DNA of 64,000 nt from a virus. The translations under genes were made by a program, and so were the position numbers. Under the pieces are notes generated by a model. That model was given only the letters and a program-made list of their open reading frames with translations. It did not search any database and was not told where the DNA came from. Location of the stretch: positions 1 through 64,000 of the IMG/VR virus record IMGVR_UViG_3300021479_000006. One strand, given 5' to 3'. Position 1 is the stretch's first letter. Each line of letters opens with the position of its first letter. Of the stretch, positions 24,752-33,190 are shown one piece after another.

Positions 24752-25722
24752 TTCAGTTCTATTTTACTGTATTTATCAAGTTCTTTATCATCAAAATAGA
24801 AAAATTGAAAATCAACAATTCTACCATTCCATTTTGGCTTCCATTTATCTGAAACAAACGATGACTGATATTCTTCTGTGAATTGTAATGATGTTTTGCG
24901 AGGCATATTTTCTATAACAACAGCAATATCTAAATCGCTATCTGGTTTAGCCGTACCTTTAGCTTCACTACCAACTATAAAGGCTTTTAAAACTTTTTTC
25001 TTAATCGGTTTAACTAAATTGAATCTTAATTTCTCTCTTACCCATTTAAGTGAAGGATATTCTTTAATTTCTTCTGAATATTCTTCTCCATATGTTGGTG
25101 TATAAAGGTGATCTAAATCTTCTCCAACATAAGCCCATACAGTTTTAATTCCTTTTTTAATAAGAGCTTGACATCTATGTGTACCATCTATAATTTGATT
25201 GTATTCAGAATCATAAACTATAGGTGGATAATTATTATCATTTTCATTTAATAGTTTTACATATTCATTTACAGTATCATCATCAATGGTAAATTCATCT
25301 GTATCAATATCACTAATGTTAAGTTTATTAAGAAGAAAGTAATTAAATTTATAAACTCTATCATGAATATCTGTATCTTCCATATCACCATGAAGGCTCC
25401 AGATATAATCATATATGAAAAGGCTATCTACTTTATCAGGATATTCTTTAGGATTTGGTCGATCATTATCTAATATATTTGTTACATTATTAAATCCACC
25501 TTTCAATCTACCTATTTTCTTAATAACGACACCTTTAATAAGGTATACTTCATTATCTTTTCTAGTTTCAATTTTATAGGGTCCCCATGATAAACCATTA
25601 TCAGTAGCTATTAAACTATTTGGATCCATGTTATTTATTTTTAGCATGTTTTTAACTTGATCAAAATATTCATTTGATGTTTGATTAAATTCAAAATTCT
25701 CATATAACTTAATATATCTCAT
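24748..25722 (-). CDS. ParB-like and nucleotidyltransferase fusion with capsid-targeting-like N-terminus (324 aa)
   Basis: The N-terminus MRYIKLYENFEF fits the shared tag. Residues about 165-200 (YPPIVYDSEYNQIIDGTHRC) carry the D-G-T-H-R motif of ParB/sulfiredoxin-fold proteins. The C-terminal part has a polymerase-beta-type nucleotidyltransferase centre: GS at 251-252, DSDLD with D263 and D265, and a third acidic residue D304 in RIVDFQFF. All catalytic residues of a minimal nucleotidyltransferase are present. This combination is unusual. It might transfer nucleotides to proteins or RNA in the host after injection. It is the middle gene of a three-gene operon led by a Nudix hydrolase. Confidence 0.75.
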   Translation of the reverse strand: MRYIKLYENFEFNQTSNEYFDQVKNMLKINNMDPNSLIATDNGLSWGPYKIETRKDNEVYLIKGVVIKKIGRLKGGFNNVTNILDNDRPNPKEYPDKVDSLFIYDYIWSLHGDMEDTDIHDRVYKFNYFLLNKLNISDIDTDEFTIDDDTVNEYVKLLNENDNNYPPIVYDSEYNQIIDGTHRCQALIKKGIKTVWAYVGEDLDHLYTPTYGEEYSEEIKEYPSLKWVREKLRFNLVKPIKKKVLKAFIVGSEAKGTAKPDSDLDIAVVIENMPRKTSLQFTEEYQSSFVSDKWKPKWNGRIVDFQFFYFDDKELDKYSKIELK

Positions 25723-26293
25723 TCATTTTAAAATAATTTTTTAAATATTCCACACAGTATCCTGTAATAGTGTCTTCTATTTCTAGATGTGGTATTTGTG
25801 AAACAGGTATTCGTATACTTTGACTATTTGCTTCAGCATCGGATCCATCACCTTTAGCTTCTACCTGGTCATAATCATTAGAATTTATTTCTAAAAAGTA
25901 AATATGATATTTAGCACTACAACCTTTAGAAACAAATAATGTATTAACTTCTACAGCTTCAACACTTGGTTTAAGACTCATACCAGTTTCCTCTAGTACT
26001 TCTCTAAAAAGGCATTGAATAGGTTTCTCATTCTTATTCATTGTACCACTAAGCATGGTCAAATAGTGTTCTTTCGAATCACGACATTTATAAGTAGGTA
26101 CATATTCATATCTAAACATAACTTCTCCGGTATCAGAAAGATATATTATAGCAATAATCATATCTGGTTCATCCATATAAATCCAACCTTCAGCTCTTTT
26201 TACTTTATAATTACCATCCTGAAATAATATTTCACCTGTACCATTAGTTTCAACAGTATTTGTTTTTTTAATATAATCAGAAAATTTATCCAT
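25709..26293 (-). CDS. Nudix hydrolase with intact Nudix box (194 aa)
   Basis: Perfect Nudix signature GTMNKNEKPIQCLFREVLEE followed by TGM (G-x5-E-x7-RE-V-x-EE-x-G-M), inside a beta-rich fold starting near residue 20. The catalytic Glu residues are all present, unlike in the Nudix-like protein at 8619. Substrates could be nucleoside-diphosphate derivatives such as NAD, ADP-ribose or capped RNA; the length suggests the ADP-ribose/NDP-sugar class, but this is not certain. The N-terminus MDKFSDYIKKTN is faintly similar to the shared tag. It overlaps the following ParB-like gene by 14 bp. Confidence 0.85.
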   Translation of the reverse strand: MDKFSDYIKKTNTVETNGTGEILFQDGNYKVKRAEGWIYMDEPDMIIAIIYLSDTGEVMFRYEYVPTYKCRDSKEHYLTMLSGTMNKNEKPIQCLFREVLEETGMSLKPSVEAVEVNTLFVSKGCSAKYHIYFLEINSNDYDQVEAKGDGSDAEANSQSIRIPVSQIPHLEIEDTITGYCVEYLKNYFKMNEIY

Positions 26294-26309
26294 GTTTTAT
26301 ATATGTTAT

Positions 26310-29078
26310 TTAAGCACCACGATTTATTGCATAAAGTTGTTTCAAAGCACTATCTGCTATGATAAGATCTCTACCATCTTTTACAAAATACTGGTTTAAC
26401 ACATCCATGTGTTGACTCTCCGGTAACAAACTATCCCATATTCTTAAGTTTGTAAGGAGAATGGGTGAACCCATAAGTTTCATGTTTAATCTATCAACAG
26501 AGAATGCTTGAGGTTCATCAAATTCAGCTGCTTGATTAGCAACTTTAACAAGGTCTGTAGTAGAATAACTCAATGGATTTGCTTCATTTTGTCTTCTGTA
26601 TAACCAGAATTCAATATGTCTTTCTCTTTGATTTAATCGTATCACAACGATATACCAAGTATTAAGTTGTACACTTACATCCCATAACCAACTAAGTTCA
26701 TTTAATCTGAATTCAATCATACCATCTTCAAAAGCAATATCATAACCAAGTGGTTGTGTAGGATGTCTATTGTTAAGAAGAACATAACGTTGTTGTGTGA
26801 TATATTCTTGAATATTGAACCACAATACAAATGTTCTATTTGTAGAAACAGCTAATTGATCAGAGAATCCATAAGTAATAGCTGCCTGATTAAGTGGGGC
26901 CTTGCTTAGATCATAGTAATATCTCGAAACTATAACAGAGCTATTATATAAATCATAATCAACAACTAATGTTGGATCAAAAGCTTTACGTATCATATTA
27001 TCACCTCCTCCTACTATTACTACTTCACCATTTTGTATTAAAGGTGATAATGCTATATCTGTTAATGTCTCCATTTGTGGAGCTTCAGCACCTTTATTCA
27101 TTTCTCTTTGTACATCATCACCGAATAAATTATCCAGACTATTATGTTCAAGAGGTGAGTCAACTTCTGAAGCAAATTCTCTTTTATCGATTTTTGATAG
27201 TTTTTGATGTTTTTTAAGAACAACATTATAATAAACGGAGCCATTAAGAACATCTTTAAATGCTTGTGCATGTGAGATCATATACCATCTATTAAGAATA
27301 CAGAAATTAATTATGTCACCGACAGCAGGTCTTTGTTCGATTCCAAAAGCAATTTTAAATTCATCTCTAGTAATTTGAATTTTAAATACTTCAAAAAGTG
27401 CTAAATCAAACATATTAAAGTGAATTGTACTTTCAGGAAATTTATTATCTGGAACAATAACTTTTATAGTACATCTATCAGAGATGTATAATAACTGTTG
27501 TTCATGAAGAACAGCATCCATACCTTTAGCATCAGGTTTAGTTTTATAGTATTTAACTTCATGACCAAATAAACTTGTATTATCATTAGCTAATTTATTA
27601 TAAAGATTTAATGGTTGTAAATCATAAACATTCCATGTCGGTGTACTAAATGATGAACATGAATCAACTGAAGGGCTTTCCATTACAGAATCACCATCAC
27701 AATTTTTTGTTCTTGAATTTCTCCAAATATCAGGTATATCTGTTACACTATAACATTCATCAACACTAGGATTCAATGTATAGTCACATTGACCTCTAAA
27801 ACCAAATTTGTTAAGAGTTTTATATGATTTTGTAATGTTTTGAAAATCACCCTCCAGCATTAAATCATAAACTTTTATGGCTCCAGTAGTATCTGTACCA
27901 GTTCTAATAAATCCGACTTCAATATTTAAGAATCTTACAGGATCAGGTTTTAATGTTCTTATATTATCGAGTGTTAAAAATTCCCACGGTGTCCAACTAT
28001 GTTTATAATTACTAGATATTCTATATTTTAAGTCAAGTGTTCTTTCCGCTATACCAGAAGTACCTGTAGTATCAATTACTATTCCAGCAACGTCGATTTG
28101 AAATCCTGTAAATTTAAAAGCTTTGTAAATATCCGGTGTTTCAAGTATTACAAATTGTCCTGGATATGTTAGATTAACTATTGATTGTGCTCTCTCAATA
28201 ACAAATTTAGCCGTTAAAAATAAATTGTTAATTTCAAGACTTTTTATATAACTATCAGGAAGTACTCTATCTACATAACGAATTTCAATAGTATCAGTAA
28301 GTCCTATTTCATAACCTAATTGATATTGACTTATAAATATAAAATCCCCTACGTTAGGTATTGAATCAGCCGTTGTAACAACAAGCCCAAATTTAAAAGC
28401 TAAAGGATTAGTGACTAAAATACCATTTAAATAAATCTGAACAGTACCTTGTGTCGGATAATCAATATCTATCTGAATAGGTGTAAGATTAGTCGTTAAT
28501 ATATCATAATTACTATCATCAATAGGATCCAAACTTGTATAAGTTCTATCTCTATCATAGTTAAAATATGGTAATGCTATATACTTAAATTCAAACCAAT
28601 AATCATATTCATCACAATATTGAGACTGTGGTAAATTAACACTTGAAATTGGTGCCCATGTAGTCCATTGCTGTCTATCAGTTGACCATCGCATTTCTTT
28701 TTGAAAATATAAAAAGTCTGTATCTCCAGAAATATCTTCCAGAATAGAATCCCATTCACAAATATTTTGGAATGGTTCCCTATTACCAAAAACTAAAGAT
28801 TCGTACTGAACAACTTCATTAGCAAGATTAGATCTATAAGCATAGCTATGTGTTCCTGCGGTACCTGAAGTACCAGGGATATAGTAATATCCTGTACGTT
28901 CAATATCACCTGGTAATATAGGAGGATCTATTAAAATATATTGAAGACCATTGGTACCATTTATCCATGCACCAGGAGCAAACATATACGGTGGTATAGT
29001 TACAGATTCTAACTCAAATTTAGCTGTAAATTCCTGTTTTAAGTTTTTATGTATTTTTGGATCTATGTAAATATACAC
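26310..29078 (-). CDS. Large virion structural protein with C-terminal LamG-like domain (922 aa)
   Basis: Start is GTG 29078, because no ATG lies nearby and a late-promoter-like box sits 20 nt upstream. The protein is beta-rich throughout, with repeated Trp/Tyr strands (DRQQWTTWAPISS; WTPWEFLTLDN) suggesting sugar-binding or jelly-roll modules. The C-terminal 170 residues look like a concanavalin/LamG domain (TFVLWFNIQEYITQQRYVLL; IEFRLNELSWLWDV; RHIEFWLYRRQ). Two GTSG motifs occur (near residues 69 and 339). Cys are unusually frequent around residues 435-485. Probably a baseplate or tail protein touching the host surface. Confidence 0.75.
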   Translation of the reverse strand: MYIYIDPKIHKNLKQEFTAKFELESVTIPPYMFAPGAWINGTNGLQYILIDPPILPGDIERTGYYYIPGTSGTAGTHSYAYRSNLANEVVQYESLVFGNREPFQNICEWDSILEDISGDTDFLYFQKEMRWSTDRQQWTTWAPISSVNLPQSQYCDEYDYWFEFKYIALPYFNYDRDRTYTSLDPIDDSNYDILTTNLTPIQIDIDYPTQGTVQIYLNGILVTNPLAFKFGLVVTTADSIPNVGDFIFISQYQLGYEIGLTDTIEIRYVDRVLPDSYIKSLEINNLFLTAKFVIERAQSIVNLTYPGQFVILETPDIYKAFKFTGFQIDVAGIVIDTTGTSGIAERTLDLKYRISSNYKHSWTPWEFLTLDNIRTLKPDPVRFLNIEVGFIRTGTDTTGAIKVYDLMLEGDFQNITKSYKTLNKFGFRGQCDYTLNPSVDECYSVTDIPDIWRNSRTKNCDGDSVMESPSVDSCSSFSTPTWNVYDLQPLNLYNKLANDNTSLFGHEVKYYKTKPDAKGMDAVLHEQQLLYISDRCTIKVIVPDNKFPESTIHFNMFDLALFEVFKIQITRDEFKIAFGIEQRPAVGDIINFCILNRWYMISHAQAFKDVLNGSVYYNVVLKKHQKLSKIDKREFASEVDSPLEHNSLDNLFGDDVQREMNKGAEAPQMETLTDIALSPLIQNGEVVIVGGGDNMIRKAFDPTLVVDYDLYNSSVIVSRYYYDLSKAPLNQAAITYGFSDQLAVSTNRTFVLWFNIQEYITQQRYVLLNNRHPTQPLGYDIAFEDGMIEFRLNELSWLWDVSVQLNTWYIVVIRLNQRERHIEFWLYRRQNEANPLSYSTTDLVKVANQAAEFDEPQAFSVDRLNMKLMGSPILLTNLRIWDSLLPESQHMDVLNQYFVKDGRDLIIADSALKQLYAINRGA

Positions 29079-29098
29079 GAATAGATTTTTATTTTCTT

Positions 29099-29108
29099 AC
29101 ATTATATA
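29099..29108 (-). promoter_or_regulatory. Late-promoter-like box TATATAATGT
   Basis: It lies 20 nt before GTG 29078 in the context GGATATATAATGT. It supports the GTG start of the virion gene. Confidence 0.55.
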
Positions 29109-29157
29109 TCCGAAAACTTTCAATGTAATACTGATATAAAACTAAAATGATATATTT

Positions 29158-29793
29158 ATGGATACTATTACAATTCCTAATTTGTACGAAATTTTAGAAG
29201 GATTTAATTTAGAGTCAGCTTATTCATATGTATTAAGAAATAATCTTGGTAACAATTTACCATATCATAATTTTGGTCACATAGAAAATGTTACTCTATT
29301 TGCATATATGGGATGTATTCATGAATCTATCAGTGGTGAAATTACTAGAAATATTTTACTTGCTGCTTTATTCCATGATTTCAATCATTCTGGAGGTAAA
29401 CTTAAAGATATCGAAAATATAACTCTTGCTAAGGCCGGATTAAATGACTACTTAATAGAATCAAATGACACAGAAACTAAATTAGAATTTGTAAATTATT
29501 TGATTGATATAACAGAGTTTCCTTATACAATAGAAACATCAAAATTGACTATTCATCAAAAAATACTTAGGGATGCTGATATTATTCAAAGTTTCTTTCT
29601 TAACAATTATATGCAGGATGTAGTACTTGGTCTGGCTAAAGAAATGAATAAAACTCCCGAAGAGACCGTAGATGGACAATTGAATTTCATATCAAATTTA
29701 TCCTTTGGAACAGAATATGCTAACAAATTATATAATGAAAGAAAGTTAGATATTCTTTCCAATTTGATTCTAATACAAAGATTTTTGAAATAA
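29158..29793 (+). CDS. HD-domain phosphodiesterase-like hydrolase (211 aa)
   Basis: HD-superfamily metal ligands are complete: H37 and H41 (PYHNFGHIENV), H73-D74 and H77 (LLAALFHDFNHSGGK), and D139/D141 (KILRDADIIQSF). The H-D-x-x-H-x-G form and the upstream Y-H-N-x-x-H are the signature of class I cyclic-nucleotide phosphodiesterases rather than of generic HD nucleotidases. The protein is single-domain. It might hydrolyse a cyclic nucleotide signal; a role against cyclic-nucleotide-based host defences is possible but untested. It is divergent from the large virion gene and convergent with 29799-30626. Confidence 0.8.
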   Translation: MDTITIPNLYEILEGFNLESAYSYVLRNNLGNNLPYHNFGHIENVTLFAYMGCIHESISGEITRNILLAALFHDFNHSGGKLKDIENITLAKAGLNDYLIESNDTETKLEFVNYLIDITEFPYTIETSKLTIHQKILRDADIIQSFFLNNYMQDVVLGLAKEMNKTPEETVDGQLNFISNLSFGTEYANKLYNERKLDILSNLILIQRFLK

Positions 29794-29798
29794 GTTAT

Positions 29799-30626
29799 CT
29801 ACTTATCTTTCTTGTTTATTCCATGTATTGTAATGGTTTGTGCATCACTCTTACCAGCATTTATAATTACGTCAAATGTTATATCTTGATTAACCAATTT
29901 TTCTATTGCACTCATTACTTTTGAAACTTCTGAGCCATCTTGTACCATTGTCATACCACCCTCATTAATTTGAGTTTGATCATTTTTAGATTCTTTGATA
30001 AAAGTCTTGAAATCTTTTACTTTGTAATTTTCATTCTGTAATTTCTTTCTAGCATCCATAGTCATACCAGCATTTTCTCTTCTTTTTATTCTGATAGGAT
30101 CAAACCCAGTTTCATATTGTTTACCAACTAAAACTTCAGCAACCATACCTTCAGGTAAACCTTCTGTACAATTACCACCACTATCCACACCTGAAGTCTC
30201 CCAACCAAACTTTAATACTTTATTCTTATTATCAAATGGTATAATATCAACTACCTCAGCCCAACTAAAAGATATAAGTTCGGCATTAGGTTTAAATGAT
30301 TTCAATCTTTTAATAGCTTCACCTATTGTTATAGCTTTAACATTACACTGAAATCTTTGTGTTGGAATAAAAGCTTTATCATAATATTCACCAGGTACTT
30401 TTTCAACAATTTCACCAGACATTGCATATGGTAAACCAACAAAATCTGAGTTATCTTTATCTTCTGAATAATCTATACCATCATAGGTAAGACCATATGT
30501 TTCAATATTTTGATAACCTAAACCTGTAACAATAGAAGCCGAATTTCTACCACCATCATCATGAATAATCATCCATCCTTTAGGATCAAATTGTTCTAGT
30601 TTAATAATTGCTTCAGCTGCTGTCAT
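29799..30626 (-). CDS. Two-repeat protein with internal capsid-targeting-like motif (275 aa)
   Basis: Two similar halves begin AEAIIKLEQFDPKGWMII (residue 4) and GEAIKRLKSFKPNAELI (residue 102); each is followed by a beta-rich segment ending in MSGEIVEK or MVAEVLVG. At residues 203-222 there is VKDFKTFIKES followed by QINE and GG, which is the shared tag plus an I-N-E/G protease-like site, here internal instead of N-terminal. A 53-residue C-terminal domain follows. Either an N-terminal fusion has buried the tag, or an internal ATG (MTMDARKK, about residue 189) makes a second product. A TATATAAGTA box lies 17 nt upstream. Confidence 0.7.
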   Translation of the reverse strand: MTAAEAIIKLEQFDPKGWMIIHDDGGRNSASIVTGLGYQNIETYGLTYDGIDYSEDKDNSDFVGLPYAMSGEIVEKVPGEYYDKAFIPTQRFQCNVKAITIGEAIKRLKSFKPNAELISFSWAEVVDIIPFDNKNKVLKFGWETSGVDSGGNCTEGLPEGMVAEVLVGKQYETGFDPIRIKRRENAGMTMDARKKLQNENYKVKDFKTFIKESKNDQTQINEGGMTMVQDGSEVSKVMSAIEKLVNQDITFDVIINAGKSDAQTITIHGINKKDK

Positions 30627-30643
30627 TTATTTTGTATGAATTT

Positions 30644-30653
30644 TACTTATATA
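30644..30653 (-). promoter_or_regulatory. Late-promoter-like box TATATAAGTA
   Basis: It lies 17 nt before ATG 30626, in the context AGAATATATAAGTAAAA. Confidence 0.6.
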
Positions 30654-30670
30654 TTCTATTTGATAACTGT

Positions 30671-31213
30671 TTATGATTTTTTACTTAAAAGTTCCGTAAG
30701 TTTATCAGAACTTAATTTAGCTCTCACATCGTCCGGCTCCCATCTATTACAACAAGCATTAGGATGTATTAGTCCTGGTGTATCACCTTCAGAATCTTTA
30801 TTAACTCTTTCACAATCAAGATTTTTTATATCAAAATATTCACATCTTTTACAACTGAAACCTTCTTCATTTTCAAAATAACCAGCCTGTTCTTTTGTTA
30901 TTACACCAATATAAGGTATTTCTGGGGTATTTTCACCTACAGGATCCATATGTATCCAAAATCCACATGAACCATAAGGTTTAATATTTTCGTTTGGCCC
31001 AAGGACTTTACATTTAGTAGAATTAGGAAAATCTTTATTTTTTGAAAAAACACATTTGTCACAAGTATATTTAGTTTCAGGTCTAAAAATATATAAAACA
31101 GCTTCTTTTGGAATTTTATGAACAGTTTCGACAGTTGATGATTTTTCATTTATCATTACATTTTCCTTAATAAAATCTTCAAATTTTATAACGTGTTGAT
31201 TTTCTTTTTTCAT
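30671..31213 (-). CDS. Two-repeat cysteine protein (HiPIP-like) with capsid-targeting-like N-terminus (180 aa)
   Basis: The N-terminus ends HVIKFEDFIKENVMINEKS, matching the shared tag with an I-N-E site. Two cysteine modules follow: C-D-K-C near residue 55 with CKVLGPNENI and SCGFWI, and C-K-R-C near residue 122 with DCERVN and ACCNRW. Each has C-x2-C, a single C and a C-x-x-W-like end, a spacing resembling high-potential iron-sulfur or small zinc proteins. The repeats suggest an internal duplication. Likely a packaged metal-binding protein. Late-promoter-like box 17 nt upstream. Confidence 0.7.
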   Translation of the reverse strand: MKKENQHVIKFEDFIKENVMINEKSSTVETVHKIPKEAVLYIFRPETKYTCDKCVFSKNKDFPNSTKCKVLGPNENIKPYGSCGFWIHMDPVGENTPEIPYIGVITKEQAGYFENEEGFSCKRCEYFDIKNLDCERVNKDSEGDTPGLIHPNACCNRWEPDDVRAKLSSDKLTELLSKKS

Positions 31214-31230
31214 TTATTTAAATAAAATTT

Positions 31231-31240
31231 CAATTATATA
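31231..31240 (-). promoter_or_regulatory. Late-promoter-like box TATATAATTG
   Basis: It lies 17 nt upstream of ATG 31213, in the context AGAATATATAATTG. Confidence 0.55.
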
Positions 31241-31316
31241 TTCTATCAAAACTTCTATATTTTTTATAGAAATAAAAATTTGAATAAACGTTCTATTATT
31301 TTCTTTGTTTTTGTGA

Positions 31317-31326
31317 TATATACTAA
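31317..31326 (+). promoter_or_regulatory. Late-promoter-like box TATATACTAA
   Basis: It is identical to the box at 3903-3912. It lies 19 nt before ATG 31346 and so argues for that start instead of a TTG at 31280. It probably drives the whole tail-fibre block to the terminator at 41404. Confidence 0.6.
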
Positions 31327-31345
31327 AAACAGATTCAAAATTAAC

Positions 31346-33190
31346 ATGGCTTGCTGCGATTCATCAAATAGTTTATTTAAAGGCAGAGAGAAATTCATCA
31401 GTTTCTTCAAAGAAAAATTGGTCGCTCAAGATGCAGCCTCTATTTTAGCAGATCTTTCTTTTTGTGGTCTTAAAATAAAATATGATCAAGTACTCAAAGG
31501 TAGTACCTATCTACCACCAGGTGCAGTAAATATGGAAATTCCCTATGGTGGATTAGGTACAGATATTACCTTTTTTGCTATGAAAGCTACTTATGATGCT
31601 ACCAATAAAAGACTTGATGATAATTATATACAATATTATTTTGCTGGACAACCAGATGTTGTTAGAAATATTGCCGGAATAACTATTTTTTCTGGAACAG
31701 ATAGTTCAAGAATACCTACTATATTTTTAAATAATCCTAATAATGTTTACGGTGTAAGAATTGAATTTATGGCTGCTACAGGAGTTATTGTCTTCAGAGA
31801 AACTACAGTAACACAAATATCTAATGAAACATTTAATATTGATAATTTAAATTTTAATAGTATTACAACCAATACTATGACATATGATTTTATAGTGAAA
31901 GACAATAGTGGGAATATTTTAGCAATTATTAATAGAGACACTATTTCAAATATTGAAACAAATGGTCGAATTATTATAATAGATGACTTAGCACAAGGAT
32001 CAATATACTTAACATTTGTTGATGAATTTAATGCTAACCAAGCATTTTCTCTAATCAATTGGGCTTTGGCTGATGCAGCACAAAATCTTATTTTACCGAA
32101 TATGTCTGCCGACATTACTCCACCGGTAATAACATTTAATCCAAGTTTAAATCTTAATTGGGTATTAGCAGATTATCCAGATGGTAATGGTGGATATCTT
32201 ATAACTAAACAAATGCTTATTGATGGTTTCATTTCTAATGTAACAGATAATAGGGATGGTCAAATAATTTTAACAGATGATAATATTACTATTACACTTA
32301 TAAATAGTAATTTATCTCTACAGGCTATAACAGCTGAAGGTAAATATAATATTCTTATTGCTGTAGAAGATATTGCACAAAATAGAACAGTTGATAGTAT
32401 ATTACTTAATGTAAAAGATACTAATCCAGCAAAAATTATTCTTACAGACCTTGGTTCACAAATTGTTTTGGAAAATTCAACAAGTGGTACTTCTGGATGG
32501 GTTCAACAACGAATATATCTTGAAGATTTTGGAGCTGATCATATCATAGAAAAACAAGATTTTATTAATTTATTTGTCGGACAAGTGGTAGATCTTAAAG
32601 ATGGTCAATACCCACTCAACACAAATAATATTACAGTAACAATTACTAATGCAGGTGGACCAACAATCTATCCAGATGTTTATATTCCAGGAAGATATGA
32701 TGTTTATTTCACTGTAATAGATCAAGATCTCAACGTAACAAGTGATTTATGGATGAATTCATTAACAGAATTACCTTTAGATTATGTACCAGTAACTATA
32801 TCACAAAATCAACCACCTGTTATATACTTTAATGATGTTGAGCCACAATATTTGTTGGCTTATGAAAATGGTATAATTGTTAAAGATTATTTGAAATCAC
32901 TTTGTATCGCAAAAGTAACGGATGACAGAGATATTACTATCAATGTTACAGTGCTTGATTTAACAATATATAAAACATATAATTATTTACCAGATTACGG
33001 TACAGCAGGAACAAGTGGTATTATTTCTGGTAATGGAACAAGTGGTATAAACACATTTAATTATGAACCTATATTTCCATTAGAAAAATTATACATAATA
33101 GAACCTGGTATCTATGAATTGTATGTTACAGTTACAGATTCTGATAACGCTAGTACAACAGATTCACAAAATATTGAAGTTAGATCATAA
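31346..33190 (+). CDS. Tail-associated protein with Ig/DUF5011-like repeats (614 aa)
   Basis: ATG 31346 is chosen because it follows the late-promoter box; the frame extends upstream only via TTG. The N-terminal 150 residues are a unique domain (ACCDSSNSLFKGREKFISFF). From about residue 250, three immunoglobulin-like repeats of the DUF5011/HYR type occur, with matching ends YNILIAVEDIAQNRTVD, YDVYFTVIDQDLNVTSD and YELYVTVTDSDNASTTD. Such repeats are typical of phage surface proteins. Several TSG motifs occur. Its stop overlaps the fibre gene start by one base, consistent with co-expression. Confidence 0.75.
   Translation: MACCDSSNSLFKGREKFISFFKEKLVAQDAASILADLSFCGLKIKYDQVLKGSTYLPPGAVNMEIPYGGLGTDITFFAMKATYDATNKRLDDNYIQYYFAGQPDVVRNIAGITIFSGTDSSRIPTIFLNNPNNVYGVRIEFMAATGVIVFRETTVTQISNETFNIDNLNFNSITTNTMTYDFIVKDNSGNILAIINRDTISNIETNGRIIIIDDLAQGSIYLTFVDEFNANQAFSLINWALADAAQNLILPNMSADITPPVITFNPSLNLNWVLADYPDGNGGYLITKQMLIDGFISNVTDNRDGQIILTDDNITITLINSNLSLQAITAEGKYNILIAVEDIAQNRTVDSILLNVKDTNPAKIILTDLGSQIVLENSTSGTSGWVQQRIYLEDFGADHIIEKQDFINLFVGQVVDLKDGQYPLNTNNITVTITNAGGPTIYPDVYIPGRYDVYFTVIDQDLNVTSDLWMNSLTELPLDYVPVTISQNQPPVIYFNDVEPQYLLAYENGIIVKDYLKSLCIAKVTDDRDITINVTVLDLTIYKTYNYLPDYGTAGTSGIISGNGTSGINTFNYEPIFPLEKLYIIEPGIYELYVTVTDSDNASTTDSQNIEVRS

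Noticed and set aside
26294-26303. TATATAAAAC directly before ATG 26293 as a late promoter
   Set aside because: It abuts the start codon, so transcription would begin inside the gene. The same objection applies to TATATAATAT at 57936-57945.
31280-31345. TTG start giving 22 extra residues on the 31346 gene
   Set aside because: It would lie upstream of the late-promoter box at 31317; ATG 31346 has the usual 19-nt spacing.
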